Below, in pieces: positions 25,081-38,439 of a stretch of DNA of 64,000 bases. The first letter of the stretch is position 1. Each line of letters begins with the position of its first letter. The notes under the pieces are model-generated. The model worked only from the letters and a program-made list of their open reading frames with translations, was not told the DNA's origin and searched no databases. Origin of the DNA: Sinotaia quadrata. Its lineage: Eukaryota > Mollusca > Gastropoda > Architaenioglossa > Viviparidae. Location: NCBI GenBank assembly GCA_028829895.1, contig CM054179.1, positions 47,873,891-47,937,890 of the forward strand. Direction: 5' to 3'. A program made the translations under genes and the position numbers.

Positions 25081-26845
25081 GGTAGCAATATACTTAGTTT
25101 ATGTAATAAAAATCCCCTTTAAGGCCCCTATAAGCGATCAATAGTCGGTGCGTGGTGGGAATGAGGGATTTGATCAAGCGTAAATAGCCTTTCGTTCGAG
25201 GGGCGCTCACGAGGGTCTAAATGAACGATTGTGATATTAATATCGGGCGAGGAAGCTTGATTTTTGCACGGCTGAATGCACTCAGATGCTAAGGAGTCGA
25301 TAACTTGATTTTACTAAGTTGTATTTTTTTTTTTTTATGCTTTGTCCATTCACCATTCGAACTGCTGAAAGACTGCGATAGTTTGCAATGTGAAAAATGT
25401 AACGGTTATTTCCAATCAAATTTGCCTTTACTTGATGGAATCGAACTTAATATCCGATATCAAAGGAAATTTAAAATGTAAAATTCTGCTGTCAGCACGG
25501 AATAATTATTAAGTTTACGTCGAAAACCTTTTATAAAGTACCTTATGTAACATTAATACAATAGCATTGATTCATGCTACAGTGGTCTTGACATGCACGC
25601 ACCCACATATTCTCTTACCCATGTACGCACATATTTTACTTTGCCTTACGGGTGTGTTATCCTCTTATTTCGCTGTGATCACAGTTTTAATTTTCATGCC
25701 ACTGATATTTGCCCCAACCGTCCCTTTTCTTACTCCCTCCCAACACTGAGAACATGGAAAAGGATTTCACACCCTGTGAACATATTCTTGTAGTGAATTT
25801 TAATGCTGGAATTGACGAATTACTTTCACTCCCTCCAAGTTCTTGAAATGCATGGAAAAGGGAGTGGATGTAATTTTCACATTTTTCTGGGTCATTTACT
25901 TCGACCCAGATCACTTCTTGTTGATATGATTAGGCTTTATGGTAATCTTTGTGACACAGGACGTAGCCGTCGTCACTGCTCTGGCTGTCGTTTGCTTCCT
26001 GCAGTGTACATTGAATTTGAAGTAAAGTTTAAAACTGGAAGAACCGCAACGATTCTTTAGTGCTTGAATTTAACTTTTTAAATCAAGTATTCTGTTCCCC
26101 GTGATACAGGAATACTTATTAAAGGTAATAGTACTACATTTAGTTATCTGAAATCTTTAGGCATTTAAACAAACATGATTTAAACATATAACACGTATTC
26201 AACTCTTAAATGATATGTAATGTATGTGTACCATTCATGCTGGTTTGAGTTTGAAGTCCAGAATATAACTTTTATATTTGTCAAAAATAACAAAAGTAAT
26301 TATCCATGTGCCTAATTAAAACTGCTGTAATTTATATATATTTTTTAATGGTTATTGCTTAAATGCATTTTAGAGCGTGAATTCCAAAATATATAAATTG
26401 ATATTTATTATAAATGATAATTCTGATATATTTTGAATAAATAAAACTGCAATAGTTGATTAGATTCATTACGAAATGAAGTGCAATAAAATAAATGTGT
26501 TTATTTTATGCCTAGCCATTTTTTGTATTGCATAGTTAAAATTATATAAATTGTTGGCTTGAAATAATGCTTCTGGTCATATGTGAGTTGAATACAATTG
26601 TAAAAATATGATTGTGTATTTATTTTGATTTTAATGGGTAGTTTGTTTAATAGAATCTCTAATCAGGATTGACTGAAATGGGGCACTAGCAAACCAGTCT
26701 ACCAAACCAACAAGCGAAAGGCTTTTAACTTTATGTTGCCATTAGACTGGATTTTACTAATTTTGTTGAATGCTCAAGTTATGTTTGAACTAAATTGGTG
26801 GGATCGTGACTAAATGAATTATTGATTGGATCTTTGCAAGCATTT
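25081..26845. other. Unique sequence, no gene seen
   Basis: Non-repetitive. The frame at 25803-26060 is mixed in composition (CSGCRLLPAVYIEFEVKFKTG) but overlaps an opposite-strand frame and has no recognised domain. Confidence 0.4.

Positions 26846-26847
<2 letters not shown>

Positions 26848-26887
<40 letters not shown>
26848..26887. repeat. (GT)n microsatellite
   Basis: About 19 GT dinucleotides. Confidence 0.96.
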
Positions 26888-26888
<1 letters not shown>

Positions 26889-26889
26889 G

Positions 26890-28840
26890 GTGAGTGTGAT
26901 GGTGAGTGGAAACATGTGTCTTTTCGTACATCTCTTTCAGAGTATGATTGTACATGTTTGTCTATTTCTAGATGTACTTTCTTTTGCTTCAACATGTCTA
27001 TTTTAGAAATAAAGATTTTAATTGTAATTTTTTTTTTAAAGACAAAGACTGATATTTGTTCTTCATTGGATGTGGAAGATTTAAAACATATGCAAGAAAT
27101 AACTGAAATAATTCAAGAAATATCTGAAATAAGGCAAGAAATAAATGTATATACATAGGAAGGAAGAGAACGAAAATCCAAACTGAAATAATTATAACAT
27201 TGATAATAATAATGTTGTACTGTATCCACGGCATGTATTTCTTCTCTAATATTTTACACCCACCTATTTGTCTGTTTTGGTGATTTAGGATTTGGATGCA
27301 ACATTTTATTAATTTGTCATAAGTTCAGTTTAAATCTATTATAGGAAATTTTTTAAAATGAAGATTTGTAAGCATGAGAGAAATACTCTGTGCACACACA
27401 AATACAACGTTCAATATGAAGTACGTAATCAGAGTTGCTAATCAAATTATTTAATCAGATTTTACATGTAGAAAATTGTTTGGAATCATAAATTGTAAAT
27501 ATTTACATACCCGAAATTATATTTAAAATTATTATTAGTTACTTAAATTTTATTACATATGAAAGATGATGATTGTCTAAAACTTAAATATATAAGTATC
27601 TTGGACATTAAAAGCATAACTTTGCTTCTATCAATCTTTACATCTTGATGGTTTACTGGTTGCTGTACACAACGTAAATGTATTAACGCATAATTCTCTG
27701 AGGTATTCCAGCTTGTAAGATTCAGTTTTCTATACTAGTTATGTAATTAAAAATATTGCTAAAAGAAATTATATAGTCATATCATTTAAAATTGACAAAT
27801 AAATGACCATTTTTCGCTGTCATAACCAGAAATTCCTATTAAAAGAATGATATCCCTCCACCTCCCCGGCACGATGTTGCTCCATCTAATTATTCAGATA
27901 TTCAAAACGGTACTGCATGCTCATCTCATTGGTCAAAGAAATGACCCGACTTTCTTTCTTGCACCCCACCCCTCGCAAATTCTCGAGAAATTATGCTTGC
28001 AAACAATGCTAATCCTGCTAACCGCAAATCGCATTTTTAACACTGCCTTCAAGTGGTGCTTCCCATGCACGCGCGATACACGTTACATGCATTCCTTCTC
28101 ATAAAAATGTCAATTTAAGATGACAAAATCTTTATGGAAATGTTGCTGAATTCCCCAAATCGTCCAGTCGCTTGATATTTACGACTGCACGAAGTCAAAA
28201 AGGATACCCCTTTTAGTGCAAAAATGTCTTTTATATTGGAGTGTGTTTGCGCCTTGTGGTTGGCAAACAGATTTTGTTTCATCCGCGGGATAAACTATGT
28301 TGTTAGCAAAAGAGATTGCTCACGGAAAGGGGGGATAACTTTGATTGTTTGTGCAAACCTTTTTCTGCATGCTGCATCAATCATCATTTTGAGGTTGAGA
28401 GTGAGTTGCCCCTGACACCATTTTACTCTCCACCCCACCCCCTCGGCGCATGCACCACCATACCCCACCAGAATTTTCGCTTGCAGCTTAAGGGGTCACT
28501 TAAAAGATATTTTTAGTCTGGGAGAAGCAAATATTTACACTGTCAGCGAATCTCCTGATGGCATCGTTAGAAAAACCGCTAATTAAAAAGTTCCGATTAT
28601 CTAAGAGGGTCAAAGATAGGGTCATTTCATTAGGCTAGAGCATGGCAAAAAGAAACATAATAAAAAAAATAAGGACGGCTAACAGAGCTGACTCAAGAGT
28701 AGATGAAAATAATGTCTGCATATAAACAGGTCACGGTATCGCGAAATATAAACAGATACTATAATCTTTCCTATGAATTTCAAAATCCCATTTATGATAA
28801 ATAATGATGAGTGAAACAGCTGTATGAATGAAAAGATGAA
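26890..28840. other. Unique sequence, no gene seen
   Basis: AT-rich to about 27840, then somewhat richer in G+C up to 28520, with scattered CpGs (GCACGCGCGATACACG near 28066). The open frames here have no recognisable domain. Confidence 0.4.
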
Positions 28841-28844
28841 ATGT

Positions 28845-29440
28845 TGTATGATCAAAATGATGAAATGCTGGTTGAATTAAATACTGTACGAATGAAATGA
28901 AGAAATGCTGGGTGAATGACGTGATGAAATGCTGGGTGAATGATGTGATGAAATGCTGGGTGAATGACGTGATGAAATACTTGGTTAATTAAATATTGTA
29001 TGAAAGATATTATGAAATGTTGGGTGAATGAAATGATGAAATACTGGGTGAATGAAATTCTCTGTTGATGAAATGCTGAAATGCTGGATGAACGAAATAC
29101 TGAAATGCTGGATGAATGAAATGATGAAATGCTGGAAAAATTAAATGCCGTATGGATGAAATGATGGTGTGCTGTATGATCAAAATTATGAAATGCTGGT
29201 TGAATTAAATAACGTACGAATAAATTGAAGAAATACTGGGTGAATGAAATGATGAAATGCTGGGTGAATGACATGATGAAATACTTGGTTAATTAAATAT
29301 TGTATGAAAGAAATTGTGAAATGCTGAGTAAATGAAATGATGAAATGTTGGGTGAATGAAATGATGAAATGCTGGGTGAATGAAATGATGAATTACTGGG
29401 AGAATGAAATTCTGTATGGATGAAATGATGAAATGCTGGT
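28845..29440. repeat. Short-unit degenerate minisatellite (GATGAAATGCTG)
   Basis: GATGAAATGCTGGGTGAATGA-type units of about 24-30 bp recur more than 20 times, with a higher-order pattern: the sequence from GTATGATCAAAATGATG near 28845 recurs near 29175. The minus-strand frame rich in FIHPAFHH motifs is repeat-derived. Confidence 0.9.
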
Positions 29441-29589
29441 GAACTGACAAATTTATAATACATATTGTGGGTGTAGGTTAATCATATTTATTTTTTCATT
29501 AAAAGCTATAATAACATTTGGCTAAGATGTAAATATATATTTTGAAAGAGTCGTGTTAATGGTCGTTCTAGTTTAAATCCGATTTTGTC

Positions 29590-29872
29590 GTTCGATATCT
29601 ATATATTACTTGTAACTAGTCATGTATTGTATTAGATTGCAAGTATGTATTCGTATCTACTTGTAACTAGTCATGTATTGTGTTAGATCGTAAGTATGTA
29701 TTCGTATCTATATATTACTTGTAACTAGTCATGTATTGTATTAGATTGTAAGTATGTATTCGTATCTACTTGTAACTAGTCATGTATTGTATTAGATCGT
29801 AAGTATGTATTCATATCTATATATTACTTGTAACTAGTCATGTATTGTAATAGTACGTAAGTATGTATTCAT
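29590..29872. repeat. Alternating-length repeat, six units
   Basis: CTTGTAACTAGTCATGTATTG, TTAGATTGTAAGTATGTATTC and GTATCTA recur. Units alternate between a version with and a version without TATATATTA, giving a higher-order dimer. Each unit has the CTTGTAACTAGT core. Confidence 0.93.
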
Positions 29873-30032
29873 AAAAGCTGATGTAGGACAATGAATATAG
29901 AATTTCAACTGAGTATACTTCGTGTTTATCTATTTTTCTGTATCATGAAGTGAAAAAGTATCAAACAATTCAGTTTTGAACAATAAAGAATATGCATCCT
30001 TTCATCACTCTACTATCTATTTTCATTACAAA

Positions 30033-30149
30033 ATGGCGCGCGTGCCGTCCAATTTTTGTGCTACTCGAACAGTGCACGGTAACAAAATTGTATCTACTTC
30101 TTTGGAACGAATGAAGCACTTAATGCTAAACAAACGAATTGCTGTATAA
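30033..30149 (+). CDS. Small open frame of 38 codons, uncertain
   Basis: ACAAAATGGCG gives an adequate start context, and the 38-codon product (MARVPSNFCATRTVHGNKIV and then STSLERMKHLMLNKRIAV) has balanced composition before running into the 26-bp array. It may be a small exon or chance. No family recognised. Confidence 0.15.
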   Translation: MARVPSNFCATRTVHGNKIVSTSLERMKHLMLNKRIAV

Positions 30150-30245
30150 ATGACGTAGAGAAAATTGCTGTATAAATGACGTAGAGAAAATTGCTGTATA
30201 AATGACGTAGACAAAATTGCTGTATAAATGACGTAGACAAAATGC
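30139..30245. repeat. 26-bp minisatellite, four units
   Basis: ATTGCTGTATAAATGACGTAG followed by AGAAA or ACAAA, period 26 bp (30141, 30167, 30193, 30219). Each unit carries a CRE-half-site-like TGACGTA. Confidence 0.95.
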
Positions 30246-30249
30246 CATT

Positions 30250-30935
30250 GAGTAATGACTAATACGTAATGGTAAAGCGTTGCATCTAGCTGCGAGTTTA
30301 TGCTCAACTCTGCTCATCTTTGTTGAGCTATTATGATGGTCGAAAATCGCTTCATCAACATTTATTTACCTAATTCTTTCATATATTGGACCATTTGCCA
30401 AAGATTTCAGAGGCAATGGCGTTATGTAAAGCATGTTTGAGTTGTATCCCTTGGAGTGTTCTCTTCAGTTTAAGTAACATTGCACACCGAACGCTGCCAG
30501 AAATCGATGCTCTTTCCCTGAAGAGAATATATGATAGATTACCGAGCTTTAAGCGAGGGCATAAAGGTGCCTATTTATTGAAACCTTAAAAAAAACCTCC
30601 AGGCTACTAAATACTCAATTATAATGATTAAATTCTAAACAGACAATGTGACTGTAAAATACATGTGATTACCCTGCGTCACGGTATACAGTATTCGTAT
30701 GTAATTCATCATATAATATTGTTATAGTATGTGTGTGCAAAGAGTGTAATTTATTGTTTTAGAAAAGCATCATTTTTTAAAAATAAAAATAACTGCAGTA
30801 TTAAATTAAAAATTTAATTTAATATTAATATTATGGAAGACAGTCAAGAGAAAAACGAATTTTGATATTCAACTATTAGTAGTTGGTGATTTGGCTTCCA
30901 AACCCACTATCCCAATTCTAAGAATAGATTAAAGA
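30250..30935. other. Unique sequence, no gene seen
   Basis: The frame at 30386-30589 is short with no recognised domain. It includes a T/A-rich inverted stretch near 30805 (AAATTAAAAATTTAATTT). Confidence 0.45.
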
Positions 30936-30937
30936 TA

Positions 30938-31130
30938 ATGACAATTAATAATAAGAACAAACACTACAGAACATTTAGGGATTTGATAACAATTAATAAT
31001 AAGAACAAACACTACAGAACATTTATTGATTTGATAACAATTAATAATAAGAACAAACACTACAGAACATTTAGTGATTTGATAACAATTAATAATAAGA
31101 ACAAACACTACAGAACATTTTGGGATTTTA
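30938..31130. repeat. 48-bp tandem repeat, four units
   Basis: ATAACAATTAATAATAAGAA, CAAACACTACAGAACATTTA and a variable G-GATTTG. Units are almost identical. Because 48 is a multiple of three, a 16-residue repeat stays open on plus; I treat it as non-coding. Confidence 0.95.
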
Positions 31131-31139
31131 TAACATTTG

Positions 31140-32825
31140 TAGCAAACATATAATAGATTGCTGAGAAGAAATTATGTTAAAACCTTAAGTTCGCTGAGTG
31201 AGCACCAAGTGATGGATAAATTAATTCTATAATAATAATAATGTTGATAATGAAATATAGCACTTATTCGTATAAAAGCAATAAAGTGCTTTACAATAAA
31301 ATTTATATGAGTACTCTATGAAAATCTTTATACAAACCACTTTCAGACATATGAAAGCTAAGTATAAAAAATACAACAAAATAATATTCACAATCAGCCT
31401 GTAAATTGACTATATCTAACAGATAAATATACTTCAACTAAAACTAAAACAAAGGATATATTAATATATATCATTTGAATATACAGTGACACTGAAGGAA
31501 CAGCTTTACACTGATGAGGAAAAGTTCGTCCTGAGAGACCATTTTAAAAATTGTTGATGTTAATGTATCTCATATAAAGAGCTCAGTCCTGGTAGAGAGG
31601 CCCTGATAAAGAAGTGAGCATTGGCTGCATAACGTATAATTTGCTTTTTGAATGTTGAAATTATGTCCGATGATGAGTTTTAAGCTGCCAAGCGGAGAGC
31701 ACACACGAGAAAGCAGACAGTTACGAATAGGGTTCGACAGACAGTATCGCATAACAAAAGAGAAGAGATATTCAGATAGTGCAAAAAAGTAACTAGTGAA
31801 GACTGTTGAGAATTGAGGAAGATATATATATTTTTTGGTGTTCAAAGAAATATCCTAGCTGAAGAGTGTTTTGAACTTTTAAAATTTCTCAAAAAAACAC
31901 AAGAGTTATAATAATCCCGAAGTGAGAATAAAAGTAAACATACAAGGGATTTTGTAGTGTCACATATGATAAATTAGTATATGTTTTGTAATTAGAAAAA
32001 GAACTGTCCAACATTATATAGAGATTTTTAAATGACTAACTAAATTTGTCATATTCTTTGTTTATGGCAGATTTTAAAGAAACTACAATAGCTTCCTATT
32101 TTTGTAACTTATTTGCTCATCATCTAAGATAGCATCCAGGGTGGAAGTGATTTCATCAGTGTAAAACTGGAGGTTACAGGACAGCAAATTAAACCATTTG
32201 ATGCAGAATGATTATATTGCCTATAAAGAACTCGTCTGAGACACCATTGTAAAACTTGTCTGGAGTGGAATGTTGGTTGATCTTTTACTGACAAGACTTT
32301 CTTTTAGAAGAATAGATCTGAACTTACAATTATTTCATATATTTTTAACATAAATAATAGATTAGTGTTTTAGAGAATAGATTTTATAAAAAGTAATCAG
32401 AGCCAAGGGTGGGTTAAACAATAGAGAGTGGCTTATTGAAAAGGGGTGGATTATTTAAAAGAGGCTTTGCAATAGATATTTTAAAAAATGATGGAGAAAG
32501 GCAATAGAAAGAGAAGTATGATGTTAAGGAAAGCAGGTAATGTAATGTACATATACTTATAAAACAGTGACGTCAGAATAGGGTCATGGTCTTATGACTA
32601 TGAGGCATATTTCTTCAGGGCTGTTCGTTGAAAATCTGCAGATCTTGGCTGAAAAGTTTTATGAATGGTATTTGTTGAAAATGAGTCATGGCTGAAAGGA
32701 AATGGCAGGTCTGAGTTCAGGATGGCTGCCATGACGTTGACATCAATTTTAGTAACAATACACAATATCTACAAGGGAACACACAAAAAATACATATGTG
32801 TACATCAATATGTACACGGATATCT
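31140..32825. other. Unique sequence, no gene seen
   Basis: AT-rich, non-repetitive. The minus-strand frame at 31570-31845 has mixed composition but no domain that I recognise. Confidence 0.4.
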
Positions 32826-32829
32826 ACCT

Positions 32830-33125
32830 GTCTAGAGACATATAGACATATCTGCATATAGACATATGGACATATCTTTCTATCTACATACAGACACACG
32901 AACATATCTGCGTATCTACATACATACAGACAGACATATCTATATACAGATATATGGACATATCTACATACAGACACACGGACATATCTACATACAGATA
33001 TATGGACATATCTACATACAGACATATCTACATATCTACATACAGACATATGGACATATCTACAAACAGACAATTCGGACATATCTACATACAGACATAT
33101 GGACATAACTATATACAGATTTATG
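32830..33125. repeat. 24-bp ACATA-rich minisatellite
   Basis: CATATCTACATACAGACATATG with variants (ACACGG, TATATGG) recurs about 12 times. Open frames on both strands are repeat-derived. Confidence 0.92.
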
Positions 33126-33439
33126 GACACTCACCTGTAAGCATAAGCACGCACAGTGGCTAATATATACGCACACATATACTTACTTTGTTGACACATG
33201 CACACACACTGCATACTTATATACATATACAAATATAGTTAAGTATATAAAAGTCTCATATAAACAGTTTTATTCAAGTATGCATATGAACAAAAAGACT
33301 AAAATAAGGAAAGAAATTTTTACTTAATATTTTCTTTACTATACATGTTTTATATGTATCTTTCCAGAAACTGGTTTACAAATTCATTTCCAATTGATGT
33401 TATGTCTCCTGTCATCAAAACTCAGGTCGAATACCATTG

Positions 33440-33895
33440 TCTCATAAGAGAGACAGAGTGTGTTGTCATAAGAGAGACAGAGTGTATTGCCATAAGAGAG
33501 ACATAGTGTGTTGTCATAAGAGAGACATAGTGTGTTGTCATAAGAGAGACAGAGTGTGTTGTCATAAGAGAGACAGAGTGTGTTGTCATAAGAGAGACAG
33601 AGTGTGTTGTCATAAGAGAGACAGAGTGTGTTGTCATAAGAGAGACAGAGTGTGTTGTCATAAGAGAGACATAGTGTGTTGTCATAAGAGAGACAGAGTG
33701 TGTTGTCATAAGAGAGACAGAGTATGTTGTCATAAGAGAGACAGAGTGTGTTGTCATAAGAGAGACAGAGTGTGTTGTCATAAGAGAGACAGAGTGTGTT
33801 GTCATAAGAGAGACAGAGTATGCTGTCATAAGAGAGACAGAGTGTATTGCCATAAGAGAGACAGAGTATGCTGTCCATAAGAGAGACAGATTGTG
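33440..33895. repeat. 24-bp minisatellite, about 19 units
   Basis: The unit CATAAGAGAGACAGAGTGTG plus TTGT is repeated with very few substitutions (GACATAG, GTATG). Because 24 is a multiple of three and the unit lacks stops, both strands are open for more than 140 codons. That double-strand openness argues for an artefact rather than a gene. Confidence 0.97.
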
Positions 33896-33998
33896 AGAGA
33901 GCTTAGACTTTCTAGCGTGTGAAAATTCTGCAGCAAATCGTCATATTTGTAGAACTAGTCTTGGAGGGCAGTTTTGGATTGAATAATTTTCAGTGTGC

Positions 33999-34004
<6 letters not shown>

Positions 34005-34047
<43 letters not shown>
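34005..34047. repeat. (GT)n microsatellite
   Basis: About 20 GT dinucleotides. Confidence 0.95.
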
Positions 34048-34048
<1 letters not shown>

Positions 34049-34426
34049 TAATATGAGTTAAATTCAGTCATTGATTTTGGGATTGAATAACTGCTTTTAT
34101 TAATTACTAACTGATTTTCAATAGGTGTTAAAAAATACTAAGCATTTCACAATTACTTATAATAAATGAGAGTGAATATAGAGTGACTCTTGGAGAATAA
34201 TAATGCATATTAGAATTACCTTTCCGTCATATTTTAAAAAGATTTAAAGAAAAATAAGGGACATATACATGGAAATGATAGGCTAATTAAAGTTGCAGTT
34301 TAATTGTTATTTATTTATCTTTCCCTATTTATGTGTCTTTCTATCTTAACTCTCGTTTAGTCTTGGAATACTGACTTCCTATAATACACATCTCACAATC
34401 CCTTCTTCTATCTCTCTATTTATTTA

Positions 34427-34430
<4 letters not shown>
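34048..34430. other. Unique AT-rich sequence, nothing seen
   Basis: No feature recognised. Confidence 0.5.
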
Positions 34431-34431
<1 letters not shown>

Positions 34432-34457
<26 letters not shown>

Positions 34458-34471
34458 CTGTCGGTCTGTAC

Positions 34472-34520
<49 letters not shown>
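34432..34520. repeat. (TC)n microsatellite in two blocks
   Basis: Two TC tracts separated by a short TATCTGTCGGTCTGTACG segment. Confidence 0.96.
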
Positions 34521-34524
<4 letters not shown>

Positions 34525-34998
34525 ACTGTTTTCTTGTATATATGTTTACATAACTTTTCAAATAATCTTTTATTGTAATACTGTTAGACAAAGATTAAAA
34601 AGTTAATTTGTATTCGAAGTATCTATTAAATTATCTTTACCCATAGGGTGACTGTCGAAAGTGAAGCTAAAAATAAAATGACTGCCTATTAATTTAATTA
34701 GCCAAACCCCCTAACTGAGCATAAATGAAATAAAGGAAAGAATTCAGTACTTTCTTTGCCAACAATGGAAATTGACTGTTTCCATTCAGATGGCTTGAAA
34801 TCTTTGGCTGTCGCTAGGACTTGATGAAGCGATCCGGGAGAAAATTAAGACTTGATGAATGAGACTTTATTTCTTGCCCCCTTTTTTAAGATTTTTTTTT
34901 TGTGTGTGTGTCGAAAAATAAGGGAGGAGGAATGAGAGCTTCCCCTGATTCTCTTTTCATCCCCTCATGCTCGCTGCACATCCCTGGAGAGAAGGACC

Positions 34999-34999
34999 G

Positions 35000-35070
<71 letters not shown>
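34999..35070. repeat. (AG)n microsatellite
   Basis: About 35 AG dinucleotides with one GGAG interruption near its left end. Confidence 0.96.
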
Positions 35071-35072
<2 letters not shown>

Positions 35073-35890
35073 GTTGAAAGAAGACTGAGACTGCAAGACA
35101 ATGAACTTGAACGAAGGAGACAATTTGCGGAAAGCATAAGACATAAGTTGGTGAGCACAAGTATACACGCATAAGCGCACGAACACACAAATCATACACA
35201 CTCACATAGCACGAACACAAATGCATACATGTGCCCACGGGCGTTTGCAATCAAACACACAACTGACTTATGGAATGAGTGATTGATTGATTGAAATATT
35301 TATAGTAATATCATGACAACAAAAAAAAAGTAGAAAAGACACTAAATCATGGACTACTGAAATGTCGTTTTCCTTGGTTATTTTACTCTTGTCTTTGTTC
35401 ATGTTTAAAACAAAATCAAATTATTTGTCGGCGCATGTATATTCCCCCACCCTCTCTCTCTGAATGTATGTATGTGTGCGTGTATGTGTGTGAAGTGTGT
35501 GAAAGTGTATGCATGTGTGTGTATGTGTGTGTATTGTTAAGATCACGCTCTTAATAATTATAGTGGAATAAGAAGCATTTAATTAAGAAACGCACAATGA
35601 AAATTTGATTAAAATTTATTAATATCTTTATGAACTAATTAATGCTTTCATTTATTAACAGATGGCAGTATTTCGAAATGTGAAGTCAAATACAAGAAAA
35701 AAAGTGTGTACTTTAGTTTTAATTAAAGTCAAAACTGAAGATTAATAAAGACGTGTGTAACATTAATTAACCGTGCATTTCAGTGTATTTTGCACATTTT
35801 GACGTATAGCAATCCGAATGAACACGTGACTAATAGCATACGTAAGTGATGATAATTATATTCCTTCCAGAATGTTCCCGAAGGCAGTTT
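35071..35890. other. Unique sequence, nothing seen
   Basis: AT-rich with a TGTA/TGTG-rich patch at 35465-35535. No feature recognised. Confidence 0.45.
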
Positions 35891-35892
35891 AT

Positions 35893-36835
<943 letters not shown>

Positions 36836-36839
36836 TTGC

Positions 36840-37012
36840 TTGTCTTGAAGTCACAATTCAGATACGTCTATATTTAATAACAAGTTGATAAAAATTTGAC
36901 GCTCGCTTCTTTTTCTTGTCTTGAATTCACTATTTAAATATGTCTATATTTAATAACAATTTGATAATAATTTGACGCTTGCTTCTTTTTCTTGTCTTGA
37001 AGTCACTATTAA
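36840..37012. repeat. 68-bp degenerate repeat, about 2.5 units
   Basis: GTCTATATTTAATAACAA, TTTGACGCT-GCTTCTTTTT and CTTGTCTTGAAGTCACTATT recur. A weaker first copy is visible at 36730-36850. Confidence 0.85.
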
Positions 37013-37199
37013 AAAAAGACTATTAATATGAATTATTTTTGGATGTTAAACCCTTTCTTTTAGTAAAGACACGATATATCTAGTGACGTATTGCGTATAA
37101 TTTGAAATTAATTTTAATAAAATTTTGTTTGTGTATTTTCATAACATGTGCAGTTCACTAGTTTGGTTTATAACACTTGAGTCAGTGTTTATATTTACA

Positions 37200-37962
37200 G
37201 GAACTCAAACTAGAAAGTCAGCCAAGCATTGCGTGGCAAAAGGTCACAAATTAGGCGAAACTAATTGAAGTCAGCTAATCATAGCTTGCTAAAACTCACA
37301 AGTTAGGCCCATTTCAGTGAAGTGGTCTAAGCATTGCGTGCCAAAACAAATTAAGCACAACTCAGTAAAGTAAGCGAAACGTTAATTGCTAAAATACATT
37401 AGGCACACTCATTGAAGTAAGACAAACATTGCGTGCTAAAATAGATTAGGCACACTGAGTGACGTAAGCCAAACACTACGTGCTAAATACATTAGGCACA
37501 CTGAGTGACGTAAGCCAAATATTGCGTGCTAAAATGCATTAGGCACACTGAGTGACGTAAGCCAAATATTGCGTGCTAAAATGCATTAGGCACACTGAGT
37601 GACGTAAGCCAAACAATGCCTGCTAAAATGCATTAGGCACACTCAGTGACGTAAGTCAAACAAAGCGTGCTAAAATACATTAGGCACACTCAGTGACGTA
37701 AGTCAAACAAAGCGTGCTAAAATACATTAGGCACACTCAGTGACGTAAGTCAAACAAAGCGTGCTAAAATACATTAGGCACACTCAGTGACGTAAGTCAA
37801 ACAAAGCGTGCTAAAATACATTAGGCACACTCAGTGACGTAAGTCAAACAAAGCGTGCTAAAATACATTAGGCACACTCAGTGACGTAAGTCAAACAAAG
37901 CGTGCTAAAATACATTAGGCACACAGTGACGTAAGTCAAACAAAGCGTGCTAAATCTCACGA
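37200..37962. repeat. 47-bp minisatellite with CRE-like motif, about 15 units
   Basis: The unit is TTAGGCACACTCAGTGACG, TAAGTCAAACAAAGCGTGC and TAAAATACA, with a measured period of 46-47 bp (TGACGTAA at 37460, 37506, 37553, 37600 and onward). The left third is degenerate (no TGACGTAA before 37460) and the right half nearly identical. About eleven units contain TGACGTAA, a bZIP (CREB/ATF/PAR) recognition sequence. Confidence 0.96.
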
Positions 37963-38089
37963 AGTCGGTAACGCTGAGACTGGTAGATGTGGCGGGAAAT
38001 AAACTGATTTACACCAGACCAAGAAAGAGAATATAAAAAAAAATAACACTCTATACGTACAATTCTGAACAAGGATGACAGTAAAGATT

Positions 38090-38435
38090 AGTTACAAACA
38101 GGGGAACGGTAATATTCAGTTGTGCGCATTCATAACTCTAGTATTAATACTAGCAATTAGTTCCAAACAGAGGAACGGTAATATTCAGTTGTGCGCATTC
38201 ATAACTCTAGTATTAATACTAGCAATTAGTTACAAACAGAGGAACGGTAATATTCAGTTGTGCGCATTCATAACTCTAGTATTAATACTAGCAATTAGTA
38301 CAAACAGGGGAACGGTAATATTCAGTTGTGCGCATTCATAACTCTAGTATTAATACTAGCAATTAGTACAAACAGGGGAACGGTAATATTCAGTTGTGCG
38401 CATTCATAACTCTAGTATTAATACTAGCAATTTGT
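38090..38435. repeat. 68/69-bp minisatellite, five units with palindrome
   Basis: The unit contains CAAACAGAGGAACGGTAATA, TTCAGTTGTGCGCATTCATA and the perfect 16-bp palindrome CTAGTATTAATACTAG (first copy at 38138-38153). The period is 69 for the first units and 68 for the last ones, where a T has been lost (TTAGTTAC to TTAGTAC). Sequence identity is very high. Confidence 0.96.
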
Positions 38436-38439
38436 ACAA

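Noticed and set aside
31512..31545. Hammerhead-like CTGATGAG followed by a GGA/TCC stem
   Set aside because: The second core strand (GAAA after stem II) and stems I and III are missing.
33422..33880. Frames of more than 140 codons on both strands
   Set aside because: A stop-free 24-bp unit opens both strands at once, so length is no evidence of coding.
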